This document shows, piece after piece, positions 38,848 to 46,754 of a stretch of DNA of 64,000 nt. Where the stretch lies: contig NZ_CP096016.1 in the NCBI RefSeq assembly GCF_023650515.1, positions 4,404,001-4,468,000 of the forward strand, read 5' to 3'. A program made the translations under genes and the position numbers. Position 1 is the first letter of the stretch. Each line of letters begins with the position of its first letter. This DNA comes from Alkalimarinus coralli. GTDB taxonomy: Bacteria; Pseudomonadota; Gammaproteobacteria; Pseudomonadales; Oleiphilaceae. A model generated the notes under the pieces. The model saw only the letters and a list, made by a program, of their open reading frames with translations. It did not search any database and had not been told where the DNA came from.

Positions 38848-39234
38848 ATGAGCAATAAATCCATTATTCAGACAGATGACGCACCGAAGGCAATTGGCAC
38901 ATACTCACAGGCGGTGAAAGTGGGGCAGACTGTTTATTTGTCGGGCCAGATTCCGCTTGACCCTGCTTCAATGGAGCTGGTTCAGGGTGACATTTCTGTT
39001 CAAATACGACAAGTATTTGATAACCTCCAAGCTGTATGTAAAGCCGCTGGCGGCGATTTGAAGGATATTGTGAAGCTGAATATCTTTTTGACCGACCTTG
39101 GCAATTTTGCAACGGTTAACGAAATCATGGCGACCTACTTTCCAGAGCCATACCCTGCCAGAGCGGCGGTAGAAGTGGCTGGCCTGCCGAAAGGTTCTCA
39201 GGTAGAAATGGATGCGATTATGATCGTCGGTTAA
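38848..39234 (+). CDS. ridA: RidA/YjgF-family imine/enamine deaminase
   Basis: 128 residues from [17 protein letters not shown], with GGGGA 5 bases before the ATG. The family signature [25 protein letters not shown] and the C-terminal [22 protein letters not shown], with the substrate-binding Arg, are present. RidA clears reactive 2-aminoacrylate made by PLP enzymes. It follows spoT by 89 bases, the common order. Confidence 0.97.
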   Translation: MSNKSIIQTDDAPKAIGTYSQAVKVGQTVYLSGQIPLDPASMELVQGDISVQIRQVFDNLQAVCKAAGGDLKDIVKLNIFLTDLGNFATVNEIMATYFPEPYPARAAVEVAGLPKGSQVEMDAIMIVG

Positions 39235-39317
39235 TAGGTCAGAAGTCGTGAGTTAATCAGGTTTCAGCTACGCTCACGGCGGATACAGATCGCCAATAAA
39301 AAAGAAGATAGCTTTGA

Positions 39318-40190
39318 TCAAGCCTCTTCTTTTTTTATGCGGGCAATCATCTCACCATACCCCTCTCTATACGTTGGGTACTTAAATTCAAACCCGCTAT
39401 CTATTAGGCGTTTGTTGCTGCACTGTTTGCTGCCCGCTCGCCTTTTACCCTTACTGGCGGGTTTATTTTCTGAGCTAGCAGATATATTAAGCTCTTTTGT
39501 CATCCAGCTAATGAGATCCTTCATTCTAACAGGCTCTGAGTCACTTGCCAGATAGCATGCTTCAACGTTTTTGCCGCTAATATCCTGCTCGATTAGGTGC
39601 TTCAAGACTCTGACGCAGTCATCTTCATGAATTCGGTTGGTGTAGGCTTGAGAGTTTGCGTTTGCACTTCCGTTTTTAACCTGCTGCAACAGCCGAGTTC
39701 GGTGGCCCCCATATATGCCGGAAAAGCGAACGTTGGTGGCAGGTATCCCGCTGTCGAGCGCAACTTGTTCGGCCTCAAGCAGACGTTTCCCTGAAAAGCC
39801 ACTGGGCTCAACCGGGCTATCTTCATTAACCCACTGATCGTCATCTTGATGGTAAACACTGCTGCTGGAAACAAAGAAAAGTCTTTTAGGTGATATGGAT
39901 GACTGTTTCAGCTCATTAATCAGGTTGGTTAAGCCGTCAACGTAAATTTGCCTGTATGCTTCGTCGTTAAATGTGCCTGCTGTGAGGCAATACACAACAT
40001 AGTCGATAGATGAGGGCAGCTTGCCTTCCAGGCTCGCAGGGTCTGTAACATCTGCTGAGATACCTTTTATTTCGGGAGGTAACAGAGAGGCATTTCTTTT
40101 TAGCCCATAAACCTCATAGTGTGAAGAGAGCGCCTGCGCGAGTTTAAGTCCTATATTACCGCAGCCGGCAATCATAATATTATTGGGCAT
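39318..40190 (-). CDS. NAD-dependent epimerase/dehydratase (SDR), YeeZ-like
   Basis: About 290 residues. The Rossmann nucleotide motif MIAGCGNIGLKLA opens the protein. The SDR core shows DYVVYCLTAG and FFVSSSSVYHQDDD, with Tyr in SSVYHQ and no clear YxxxK pair, as in the YeeZ-like extended SDR group. I use the start at 40190 (GGAG 9 bases upstream); ATGs at 40217 and 40205 remain possible. Substrate unknown. It is divergent from oxyR. Confidence 0.85.
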   Translation of the reverse strand: MPNNIMIAGCGNIGLKLAQALSSHYEVYGLKRNASLLPPEIKGISADVTDPASLEGKLPSSIDYVVYCLTAGTFNDEAYRQIYVDGLTNLINELKQSSISPKRLFFVSSSSVYHQDDDQWVNEDSPVEPSGFSGKRLLEAEQVALDSGIPATNVRFSGIYGGHRTRLLQQVKNGSANANSQAYTNRIHEDDCVRVLKHLIEQDISGKNVEACYLASDSEPVRMKDLISWMTKELNISASSENKPASKGKRRAGSKQCSNKRLIDSGFEFKYPTYREGYGEMIARIKKEEA

Positions 40191-40266
40191 TCGTTTATTC
40201 TCCATTGCACTTGTCATGTTCTGGAATTATCCTTGAAGCCAAAATAAGCCCCTTGTGAATAGGATT

Positions 40267-41214
40267 ATGACACTCACAGAACTCAAATATATTGTCACAT
40301 TAGCCGCAGAAAAGCACTTTGGAAGAGCCGCCGAAAAGTGTTTTGTTAGCCAGCCAACACTGAGTGTTGCGGTAAAAAAATTAGAAGAAGAACTCGGTGT
40401 CACGCTGTTTGAGCGAAGCAAGGGGCATATTACGGTAACTGAGTTGGGCCAGAAGCTGGTGCAGCAATCACAGAAAGTTCTTGATCAGGCTGGGCTGATA
40501 AAAGATATCGCGCAAGAAGGTAAAAACCAGCTGGCCGCACCGCTAAGAGTTGGCGCGATCTATACTATCGGGCCATACCTGTTTCCCCATCTGATGCCTG
40601 AATTGCGACGTGCTGCGCCATCAATGCCGTTATATATCGAAGAAAACTACACGCAAGTATTACGTGAAAAGTTAAGGCACTCAAATCTGGACGTGATTTT
40701 GGTCGCGCTTCCGTTTGAAGAACCGGAAGTTGTGACGCTACCGCTGTATGATGAGCCTTTTGTAGTGCTGCTGCCTAAAGGGCACCCCTTGACCCGGTTC
40801 AGTGAATTAAGCAGCAAGCAGCTATTAAGCGATAACTTATTGCTGTTAGGGCCGGGGAACTGCTTTCGCGACCAAGTGCTTGAAAGTTGTCCTGAGTTGA
40901 TGAACGCTGTCAGTGTTTCGGCTCAGTCAGGTGAAGGTGCCCCCAAACTTATAACAGAGGGCAGTTCGCTTGAAACCATTCGTCATATGGTGGCGTCTGG
41001 GTTAGGCATTACTGTTTTACCGCTATCCGCCGCATCCGTCGGGCAGTATGCCAGTGAAATGATGGAGACACGACCTTTTGTCGCGCCCGTGCCATACAGA
41101 ACTGTTGGCTTGGCTTGGCGGGTAACGTTTCCTCGGCCAAAGGCTATTGATATTGTTGCGATGGCGGCGGGGCAGTGTCGAGTTGCTGAGCAGGTGTTAA
41201 GCGAAACGGCCTGA
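40267..41214 (+). CDS. oxyR: OxyR, hydrogen peroxide-sensing LysR regulator
   Basis: 315 residues from MTLTELKYIVTLAAEKHFGRAA. With this start the redox cysteines fall at C199 and C208 (GNCFRDQVLESC), exactly the E. coli numbering; this supports ATG 40267 over the GTG at 40255. The N-terminal HTH covers about 1-60 and the LysR effector domain the rest. Peroxide forms the C199-C208 disulfide, which switches on peroxidase and related genes. It is followed by recG, a frequent pairing. Confidence 0.96.
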   Translation: MTLTELKYIVTLAAEKHFGRAAEKCFVSQPTLSVAVKKLEEELGVTLFERSKGHITVTELGQKLVQQSQKVLDQAGLIKDIAQEGKNQLAAPLRVGAIYTIGPYLFPHLMPELRRAAPSMPLYIEENYTQVLREKLRHSNLDVILVALPFEEPEVVTLPLYDEPFVVLLPKGHPLTRFSELSSKQLLSDNLLLLGPGNCFRDQVLESCPELMNAVSVSAQSGEGAPKLITEGSSLETIRHMVASGLGITVLPLSAASVGQYASEMMETRPFVAPVPYRTVGLAWRVTFPRPKAIDIVAMAAGQCRVAEQVLSETA

Positions 41215-41321
41215 TACCTTTATTGATGGAAGATGTCATTATTAATAGGTGATACTCTCGGATGAGAATACAGGGCGGCATGAGAATAGTGGGTGAGTAG
41301 CATAAAGGGTGATAAAAATAG

Positions 41322-43397
41322 ATGGCAACACTCGATGATGTCTCGGTAACCGCTCTAAAGGGCGTTGGCGCGAGCCTGGCTGGCACGTTGGCTAAGCTGG
41401 GTATTGTCTCGGTGCAAGACCTATTGTTTCATCTACCACACCGGTATCAGGATCGAACACGCATCTTGCCGGTTGCCAGCTTGCGGGTTGGAGATCAGGG
41501 GGTGATTGAGGGGGAGGTCACAGACAGTAAAGTTGTTATGGGCCGAAGACGCAGTTTGCAGGTTTCTCTAAGAGACGGCAGCGGTTTGATTGCGTTACGT
41601 TTTTTTCACTTTAATGCGGCGCAGAAACAGCAGATGTCAGTGGGCACTAGACTGCGCTGCTTTGGTGAAGTTCGGCGAGGCCGAGCTGGGCTGGAAATAT
41701 ATCATCCTGAGTATAAAGTGGTGTCCGGTGAGGCGCTAATGCCTGTTGACGATATGCTAACGCCGGTATATCCACTGACTGAAGGCATCCAACAAAACCG
41801 TATCCGCAGTCTATGCCAACAAGCGTTGAGCTTGCTTGATCGTTACGAAATAAAAGACTGGATACCCGAATCTGTTCGCCAAGAGTACCAGTTCCTAAAT
41901 ATTAACGATGCCATACGTTTTTTACATCACCCTCCTGTCGACGCGAATCAGCATCAATTGTTGGACGGCAGCCACCCCTGCCAGCAGCGGCTGATTTTTG
42001 AAGAGCTATTAGCGCATCATTTCAGTTTGCTGCGTCTCAGGCGGGAGATGCAATCCCACAAAGCGATACCACTCCCGCCAGCAGATGATCTTGAATCAGC
42101 CCTATTGGCGCCGTTACCTTTTACGTTAACCGATGCGCAGTTGCATGTATCGGCAGAAATCAAGTCAGACATCCAGCAGATGATCCCCATGTTGCGACTG
42201 GTGCAAGGTGATGTTGGCTCTGGAAAGACGATTGTTGCCGCTATTGCCGCACTTCAGGCGGTAGGTAGCCACTGCCAGGTGGCGCTGATGGCACCTACCG
42301 AGATTTTAGCCGAGCAGCACTGGATCAACTTTCAGCAGTGGTTGCAGCCAATGGGCATATCGATGGCGTGGCTATCTGGCAAAAGCAAAGGAAAACAACG
42401 TGTCGAAGCTCTTGAACGAATCGCTAGCGGTGAAGCTCAAGTGGTGATAGGCACCCATGCACTATTTCAGCCAGACGTCAGGTTTCATAAATTGGCATTG
42501 GTGATTATTGATGAGCAGCACCGCTTTGGCGTGCATCAGCGTTTGGCGCTGAAAGACAAAGGCGCTTCAGGCGGATTCGTTCCGCATCAGCTTATTATGA
42601 CCGCTACACCCATCCCCAGAACGCTGGCGATGAGCGCCTATGCAGACTTGGATACCTCGGTTATTGATGAGCTACCACCAGGAAGGCAGCCGATTGAAAC
42701 GGTTGTCATTGCCGATACCCGTCGTGATCAGGTCATCAGCCGAGTCCGAGAGGCCTGCCTGGAAGGCCGTCAGGCCTACTGGGTTTGCACCCTGGTTGAA
42801 GAGTCAGAGGCCTTGCAGTGTCAAGCAGCAGAAGTGGCAGCGGCTATGTTAACCGAACAATTGCCTGACTTAAAAGTGGGGCTGGTGCATGGGCGAATGA
42901 AGGCCAACGAAAAATCAGCGGTGATGGATGCGTTTAAAGAGGGGCATTTAGACCTGTTGGTCGCCACGACGGTCATAGAGGTGGGCGTTGACGTGCCCAA
43001 TGCCTCGTTGATTATTATTGAAAACCCTGAACGACTGGGGTTGGCGCAGCTACACCAACTGCGAGGCCGGGTTGGGCGAGGCAGTACCGCCAGTTATTGT
43101 GTCTTGATGTATCACCCGCCGCTGTCGCAAAATGGTAAAGAGCGGTTGAAAGTCATGCGAGAAAGCAACAATGGCTTTGTCATTGCAGAGAAAGACCTCG
43201 AACTGAGAGGCCCAGGCGAAGTACTAGGAACCCGTCAAACCGGTCTGATGCAATTCAGGTTGGCGGAATTAGAGCGAGACAAACAGTGGTTGCCTGAGGT
43301 TAAAGCACTCGCGCCATCACTGATGAACAACCATGTTATTGTCAACGCGTTGATAGAACGCTGGTTAGGGAATAACGTGCAATATGGAGCGGTTTAG
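41322..43397 (+). CDS. recG: ATP-dependent DNA helicase RecG
   Basis: 691 residues. The N-terminal wedge/OB part begins with LPHRYQDRTRI. Helicase motifs are GDVGSGKTIVA (about 302), DEQHRFG (about 396), TATPIPRTLA, and the QLRGRVGRG motif VI (about 575). A TRG-like ELRGPGEVLGTRQTG follows. RecG remodels stalled forks and Holliday junctions. It is full length (E. coli 693). The start at 41322 gives MATLDDVSVTALKGVG, typical of the family. Confidence 0.97.
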   Translation: MATLDDVSVTALKGVGASLAGTLAKLGIVSVQDLLFHLPHRYQDRTRILPVASLRVGDQGVIEGEVTDSKVVMGRRRSLQVSLRDGSGLIALRFFHFNAAQKQQMSVGTRLRCFGEVRRGRAGLEIYHPEYKVVSGEALMPVDDMLTPVYPLTEGIQQNRIRSLCQQALSLLDRYEIKDWIPESVRQEYQFLNINDAIRFLHHPPVDANQHQLLDGSHPCQQRLIFEELLAHHFSLLRLRREMQSHKAIPLPPADDLESALLAPLPFTLTDAQLHVSAEIKSDIQQMIPMLRLVQGDVGSGKTIVAAIAALQAVGSHCQVALMAPTEILAEQHWINFQQWLQPMGISMAWLSGKSKGKQRVEALERIASGEAQVVIGTHALFQPDVRFHKLALVIIDEQHRFGVHQRLALKDKGASGGFVPHQLIMTATPIPRTLAMSAYADLDTSVIDELPPGRQPIETVVIADTRRDQVISRVREACLEGRQAYWVCTLVEESEALQCQAAEVAAAMLTEQLPDLKVGLVHGRMKANEKSAVMDAFKEGHLDLLVATTVIEVGVDVPNASLIIIENPERLGLAQLHQLRGRVGRGSTASYCVLMYHPPLSQNGKERLKVMRESNNGFVIAEKDLELRGPGEVLGTRQTGLMQFRLAELERDKQWLPEVKALAPSLMNNHVIVNALIERWLGNNVQYGAV

Positions 43398-43514
43398 CTA
43401 TAGTTGATCTAAACTAAAACAAAGAGCCACTCTCTTCGGCAAATTAGATCTTTCAGGCATAGCATTTTAACGGGATGCCAATTTTCGTGAGACAAAACAA
43501 GAGCAAAATATAAG

Positions 43515-44906
43515 ATGATTCCCAGTGCAGTGAGTAACATAATCGAAAATACTAACCGTGAGTCCGGTGCACCGGCCAATGCAACGCCATTAACACTGGT
43601 TGAGCCACAGCAAGCCCCTCAGGATAAAGTTGTTAAAATGGTGCTGATGCATGATGTGTTAGGGCGCATGCAAGTTATTCTTCCAGCCACCAGTTTACTT
43701 GACGTTGATAGCTTAAATACACGTCTGGGTAGGGACTTAGTCGCGCTGGCGCCAGACGATCTTGATAGTTTACGAGCAAAATACAGTTTAAGTTCGCTTC
43801 CCGCACTGCCAGGCATCACAGGGCTGCCTGCAGTGGTGGACGAAACCGTTTTATCAATGGACGTGGTTTATCTGGAGTCCGGTGAGCAGGGTCAAATGAT
43901 TAAACTGGATCAGCAGGTGTTTGCTGACCTTCTGACTGATGCCAGGCAGGAGTCATTCTCAGTCCCCATTGCAAGCATTGATCTTAACCGTAGCGATACC
44001 TCGCAAGATCTTGAGCAAATCCACGATGCGATTAAAAAATTCACCTATCTTCGCATACAGCAGCGCCTTGAAGACACGTTAGAAGTCCCCCCATTACCGC
44101 AGACCGCGCAACGAATCATCCATCTAAGGGTCGACCCTGAAGCGGGCATTAATGACCTGGCTGATATTGTTGAGGCAGATCCAAGCTTGTCTGCGCAGGT
44201 TGTGAGCTGGGCTTCATCTTCGTTCTATTCAGCGCCGGGTAAAATAAAGTCGGTGCATGACGCCATTATGAGAGTGCTAGGTTTCGATTTGGTCATGAAT
44301 TTGTCGATGGGCTTAGCGCTGGGGCGCACACTCCAGTTACCGAAAGAGCAGCCGGAGGGGTATACCCCATACTGGCAACAGTCTATGTGGATGGCGACGG
44401 CAACGGGTGCGTTAATTAATATGATACCCCGAGAGCATCGCCCTGGTTTTGGCTTGGCGTACCTATCCGGCCTGTTACACAATTTTGGCTATCTGGTATT
44501 GGCTCATGTATTTCCGCCGCACTTCTCGCTGATGTGTCGCTACATAGAAGCAAACCCTCATGTGGACTCGTCGTACGTTGAGCACTTTTTGCTTGGCATT
44601 ACCCGAGAGCAAGTGGGCAGCAAGCTCATGGCGGTATGGAATATGCCGGAAGAGGTTATCGTTGCCTTAAGGCATCAGAAGAATGCAGGGTTTGACGGTG
44701 TTAATTCTGATTATTCCAATATTCTTTTTATTGCACGTAACCTGCTAAGCGAACGAGGCTTGTGGGTCGGGCCGACACAGCCGATTCCCGATGAACTATT
44801 TGAGCGTTTGCAGCTTGACCCTGAAAAGGCCAATGAAGCGATTGATGAGCTGATCGCAGCCAAAGATGAAATTTTGAAAATGGCAGGGATGTTGGAAGAG
44901 GGGTGA
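43515..44906 (+). CDS. HDOD-domain protein with N-terminal YbaK/deacylase-like domain
   Basis: 463 residues. The C-terminal half (about 190-400) is an HDOD domain (LEVPPLPQTAQRIIHLRVDPEAGINDLADIVEADPSLSAQVVSW), a degenerate HD fold used in signalling. The N-terminal part (about 35-165, KVVKMVLMHDVLGRMQVILPATSLLDVDSL) looks like the YbaK/ProX aminoacyl-tRNA deacylase fold, without a proven active site. The combination occurs beside recG in related bacteria. Function unknown; a signalling or tRNA-quality role is speculative. Confidence 0.85.
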   Translation: MIPSAVSNIIENTNRESGAPANATPLTLVEPQQAPQDKVVKMVLMHDVLGRMQVILPATSLLDVDSLNTRLGRDLVALAPDDLDSLRAKYSLSSLPALPGITGLPAVVDETVLSMDVVYLESGEQGQMIKLDQQVFADLLTDARQESFSVPIASIDLNRSDTSQDLEQIHDAIKKFTYLRIQQRLEDTLEVPPLPQTAQRIIHLRVDPEAGINDLADIVEADPSLSAQVVSWASSSFYSAPGKIKSVHDAIMRVLGFDLVMNLSMGLALGRTLQLPKEQPEGYTPYWQQSMWMATATGALINMIPREHRPGFGLAYLSGLLHNFGYLVLAHVFPPHFSLMCRYIEANPHVDSSYVEHFLLGITREQVGSKLMAVWNMPEEVIVALRHQKNAGFDGVNSDYSNILFIARNLLSERGLWVGPTQPIPDELFERLQLDPEKANEAIDELIAAKDEILKMAGMLEEG

Positions 44907-45057
44907 CATCGATATGAGCGCTGTTTACTAGATAATTAGCTGTAGCAGCCAAGACTTGACCTGGCAGATTTGAGTGGAGTCTCGATCTTGCTTGGCAATA
45001 ATGGCTCTTTGGAAGCATGGTCAAACAAGATTTCTCCACTACATTCCAGGTTACTAA

Positions 45058-45087
45058 ATAGTCATTCCCGCGAAGGCGGGAATCCAT
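45058..45087. repeat. 30-bp inverted repeat, left copy (REP-like)
   Basis: The core ATTCCCGCGAAGGCGGGAAT is itself a hairpin (8-bp arms, GAAG loop). The whole 30 bases are the exact reverse complement of 45435-45464. The two copies flank a GIY-YIG gene. The hairpin resembles widespread REP-like elements. Confidence 0.85.
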
Positions 45088-45102
45088 GCAATGCCCTCTT
45101 GA

Positions 45103-45396
45103 TTACCCTATGACTTGCTCCCAAAGGTCAGTCCAGCTAGGATTTTGTTGATTTATTAAATTTAATTTCCATTCTCTGCGCCACTTCTTCAGTTGCTTTT
45201 CTCTTAAGATTGCGCCGTGAATATCTGAATGAATTTCATAGTAAACCAATTTATCCAAGCCATACTTGCTTGAAAAACCTTGAGTTGCTTTGGTTTTGTG
45301 TAGCCAGACTCGCTGGATTAAATTTGAAGTTACTCCGATATAGAGAGTGCCGTTTTTCTTGTTCGTGAGAATATAGGTTGCTGGTTGGTGTGCCAT
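45103..45396 (-). CDS. GIY-YIG nuclease domain protein (97 aa)
   Basis: 97 residues. The N-terminal motif reads YILTNKKNGTLYIGVTSNLIQRVWLHK, with the GIY equivalent ATY and YIG as YIG; the conserved Arg (LIQR) follows. The C-terminal part has YYEIHSDIHGAILREKQLKKWRREWK with the conserved Glu. It resembles the stand-alone UPF0213/YhbQ-like group common in genomes and often found with REP-like palindromes. It lies exactly between the 30-bp inverted repeats. It may be a REP-spreading or repair nuclease. Confidence 0.93.
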   Translation of the reverse strand: MAHQPATYILTNKKNGTLYIGVTSNLIQRVWLHKTKATQGFSSKYGLDKLVYYEIHSDIHGAILREKQLKKWRREWKLNLINQQNPSWTDLWEQVIG

Positions 45397-45434
45397 CCTT
45401 GGCCTCCGAGTTATATTTGAGGCATAGGAGTTTA

Positions 45435-45464
45435 ATGGATTCCCGCCTTCGCGGGAATGACTAT
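45435..45464. repeat. 30-bp inverted repeat, right copy (REP-like)
   Basis: Exact reverse complement of 45058-45087, with core ATTCCCGCCTTCGCGGGAAT. The two copies enclose about 350 bases containing only the GIY-YIG gene. Confidence 0.85.
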
Positions 45465-45709
45465 GGAGCCTAGGGAATAGCTATAGGGCCTGGGGAATAA
45501 CTAAAGAGCCAGATGAACCACCCCTCAATTTTCTTCCATATCTTTTCATTTGCTAATGGTTTAACCGCCTTTTTTTGACTATCTTTAAGGTGAGAGCTTT
45601 GCACAATTACTGAGCTTTTTAGTCATTCTTTGCCTTGTCTTTGTTTAGCTCGCAATGTTGTGAAAAGCCCTTAAGGTGTAATATGAGCCATTTGCGGGAG
45701 GGTGTGATA
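45465..45709. other. Intergenic stretch before the 84-aa gene
   Basis: No gene seen. Right after the inverted repeat there are imperfect GGGAATA-ct repeats (GGGAATAGCTATAGGGCCT, GGGGAATAACTAAAGAGCC). The rest is AT-rich and should hold the promoter of the following gene. Confidence 0.45.
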
Positions 45710-45964
45710 ATGGATAAGCTGATATTTAATCAGGCAAGCATTTTCCATCTACAGCAGTTAGAGTTTCAATATAGAAAGCGGTTTGGCAAGCGGTACCGGT
45801 TGGCTGATGAAGCATCAAGAAACGAATTAATTAATGCCTCTTCAGAGTCAAATGACCGAATTATCCAGAAGTACTTTCGGCAGTTTTGCCACGAGCTTGA
45901 GCCTTCGCTAGTCGAGGAGTTAATCGTGCGCGGAGTGGTTAAAACGCCAGCGTTAAAGCACTGA
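45710..45964 (+). CDS. Small conserved-looking protein (84 aa), unknown function
   Basis: 84 residues from MDKLIFNQASIFHLQQLEFQYRKRFGKRYRLADEA. GGGAGGG lies 7 bases before this ATG. An earlier in-frame ATG at 45683 with AAGG is an alternative. It is basic and helical, with no signal or membrane segment. I do not recognise the family. The mixture of aromatic and charged residues looks like a genuine protein rather than chance. Confidence 0.65.
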   Translation: MDKLIFNQASIFHLQQLEFQYRKRFGKRYRLADEASRNELINASSESNDRIIQKYFRQFCHELEPSLVEELIVRGVVKTPALKH

Positions 45965-46049
45965 GCCTGCGTTTAGCAAAGCGTTTTTTACCGCTGTCTT
46001 GGCTGTTCAAGCAACTAAAAATACCGCCGCGATGTTGCCGGAGGGCTGT

Positions 46050-46526
46050 TTAGTGCTGGGTTTTGTTGGTGCCAAACGGGTAATCGCGAATCGCTTTTGA
46101 GGCGTCTATAATCTCTTGCTTGAAGCTTTTTTCCAGCTCAAAGCGCTCAGCATCCAGCTTACGTATCAATGCCTTGTCTGCCTGTTTTCTGGCTTCGTGG
46201 GTCGGCATATGTTCGGTGGCGTTGTACATCATTGAAAAAACATTGAACGGTGCCTGGTCATGAAGCTCTGGAGCGACATGGTCGAGTAGCACTTTTATGC
46301 GGATGCAGCCTTCAGAAAGCTCGACCTGCTCTTCAATCATGCAGAGCGCTATAATCTTAATGCTCTCGACAGCTTTCTTTTGTTTCTCTAGCTGCTCTTC
46401 TTCCTGAGCCTTCTTAGCAGCCTCCACTTGTTTGATGAATTTCCATTTTTTTATGATGAAAAGTACCAGTGCGGTCGCAATCAGCGCGCCGATAACAATA
46501 CCGCCCCATATAATACCGTTGTTCAT
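46050..46526 (-). CDS. DUF2489-family membrane-anchored protein
   Basis: 158 residues with a single N-terminal membrane helix (about 4-25, IIWGGIVIGALIATALVLFII). A short coiled coil rich in Q, E and K follows (about 35-55), then a soluble helical domain (IALCMIEEQVELSEGCIRIKVLLDHVAP). This matches DUF2489-type proteins of unknown role. It lies on the opposite strand to both neighbours. Confidence 0.8.
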   Translation of the reverse strand: MNNGIIWGGIVIGALIATALVLFIIKKWKFIKQVEAAKKAQEEEQLEKQKKAVESIKIIALCMIEEQVELSEGCIRIKVLLDHVAPELHDQAPFNVFSMMYNATEHMPTHEARKQADKALIRKLDAERFELEKSFKQEIIDASKAIRDYPFGTNKTQH

Positions 46527-46699
46527 TTGATGTCTCGCCAGTTGTTAGTCAGGAATAGTCGGATTGTAATCGTAAAGGTGTCTTGTATGAAAGGCACCCT
46601 ATGGAAGCATCTGAGGCCAAATGGTAACAGGGATTGCCTGTAAATTCCGAAGCATTCGCGACATGAATAAGAATTATTCGCATTTATTTAATAGTCTGG

Positions 46700-46733
46700 T
46701 ATGATGCGCACATCGTTATTGATAATCATTATT
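46700..46733 (+). promoter_or_regulatory. Promoter with Fur-box-like operator
   Basis: GTTATTGATAATCATTATT (46715-46733) matches the 19-base Fur consensus GATAATGATAATCATTATC at 16 of 19 positions. A likely -10 TATGAT is at 46700-46705. Fur bound here would cover the transcription start of the gene at 46755, so iron should repress it. Confidence 0.72.
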
Positions 46734-46754
46734 ATTTAAAATGTGAGGAATCTG

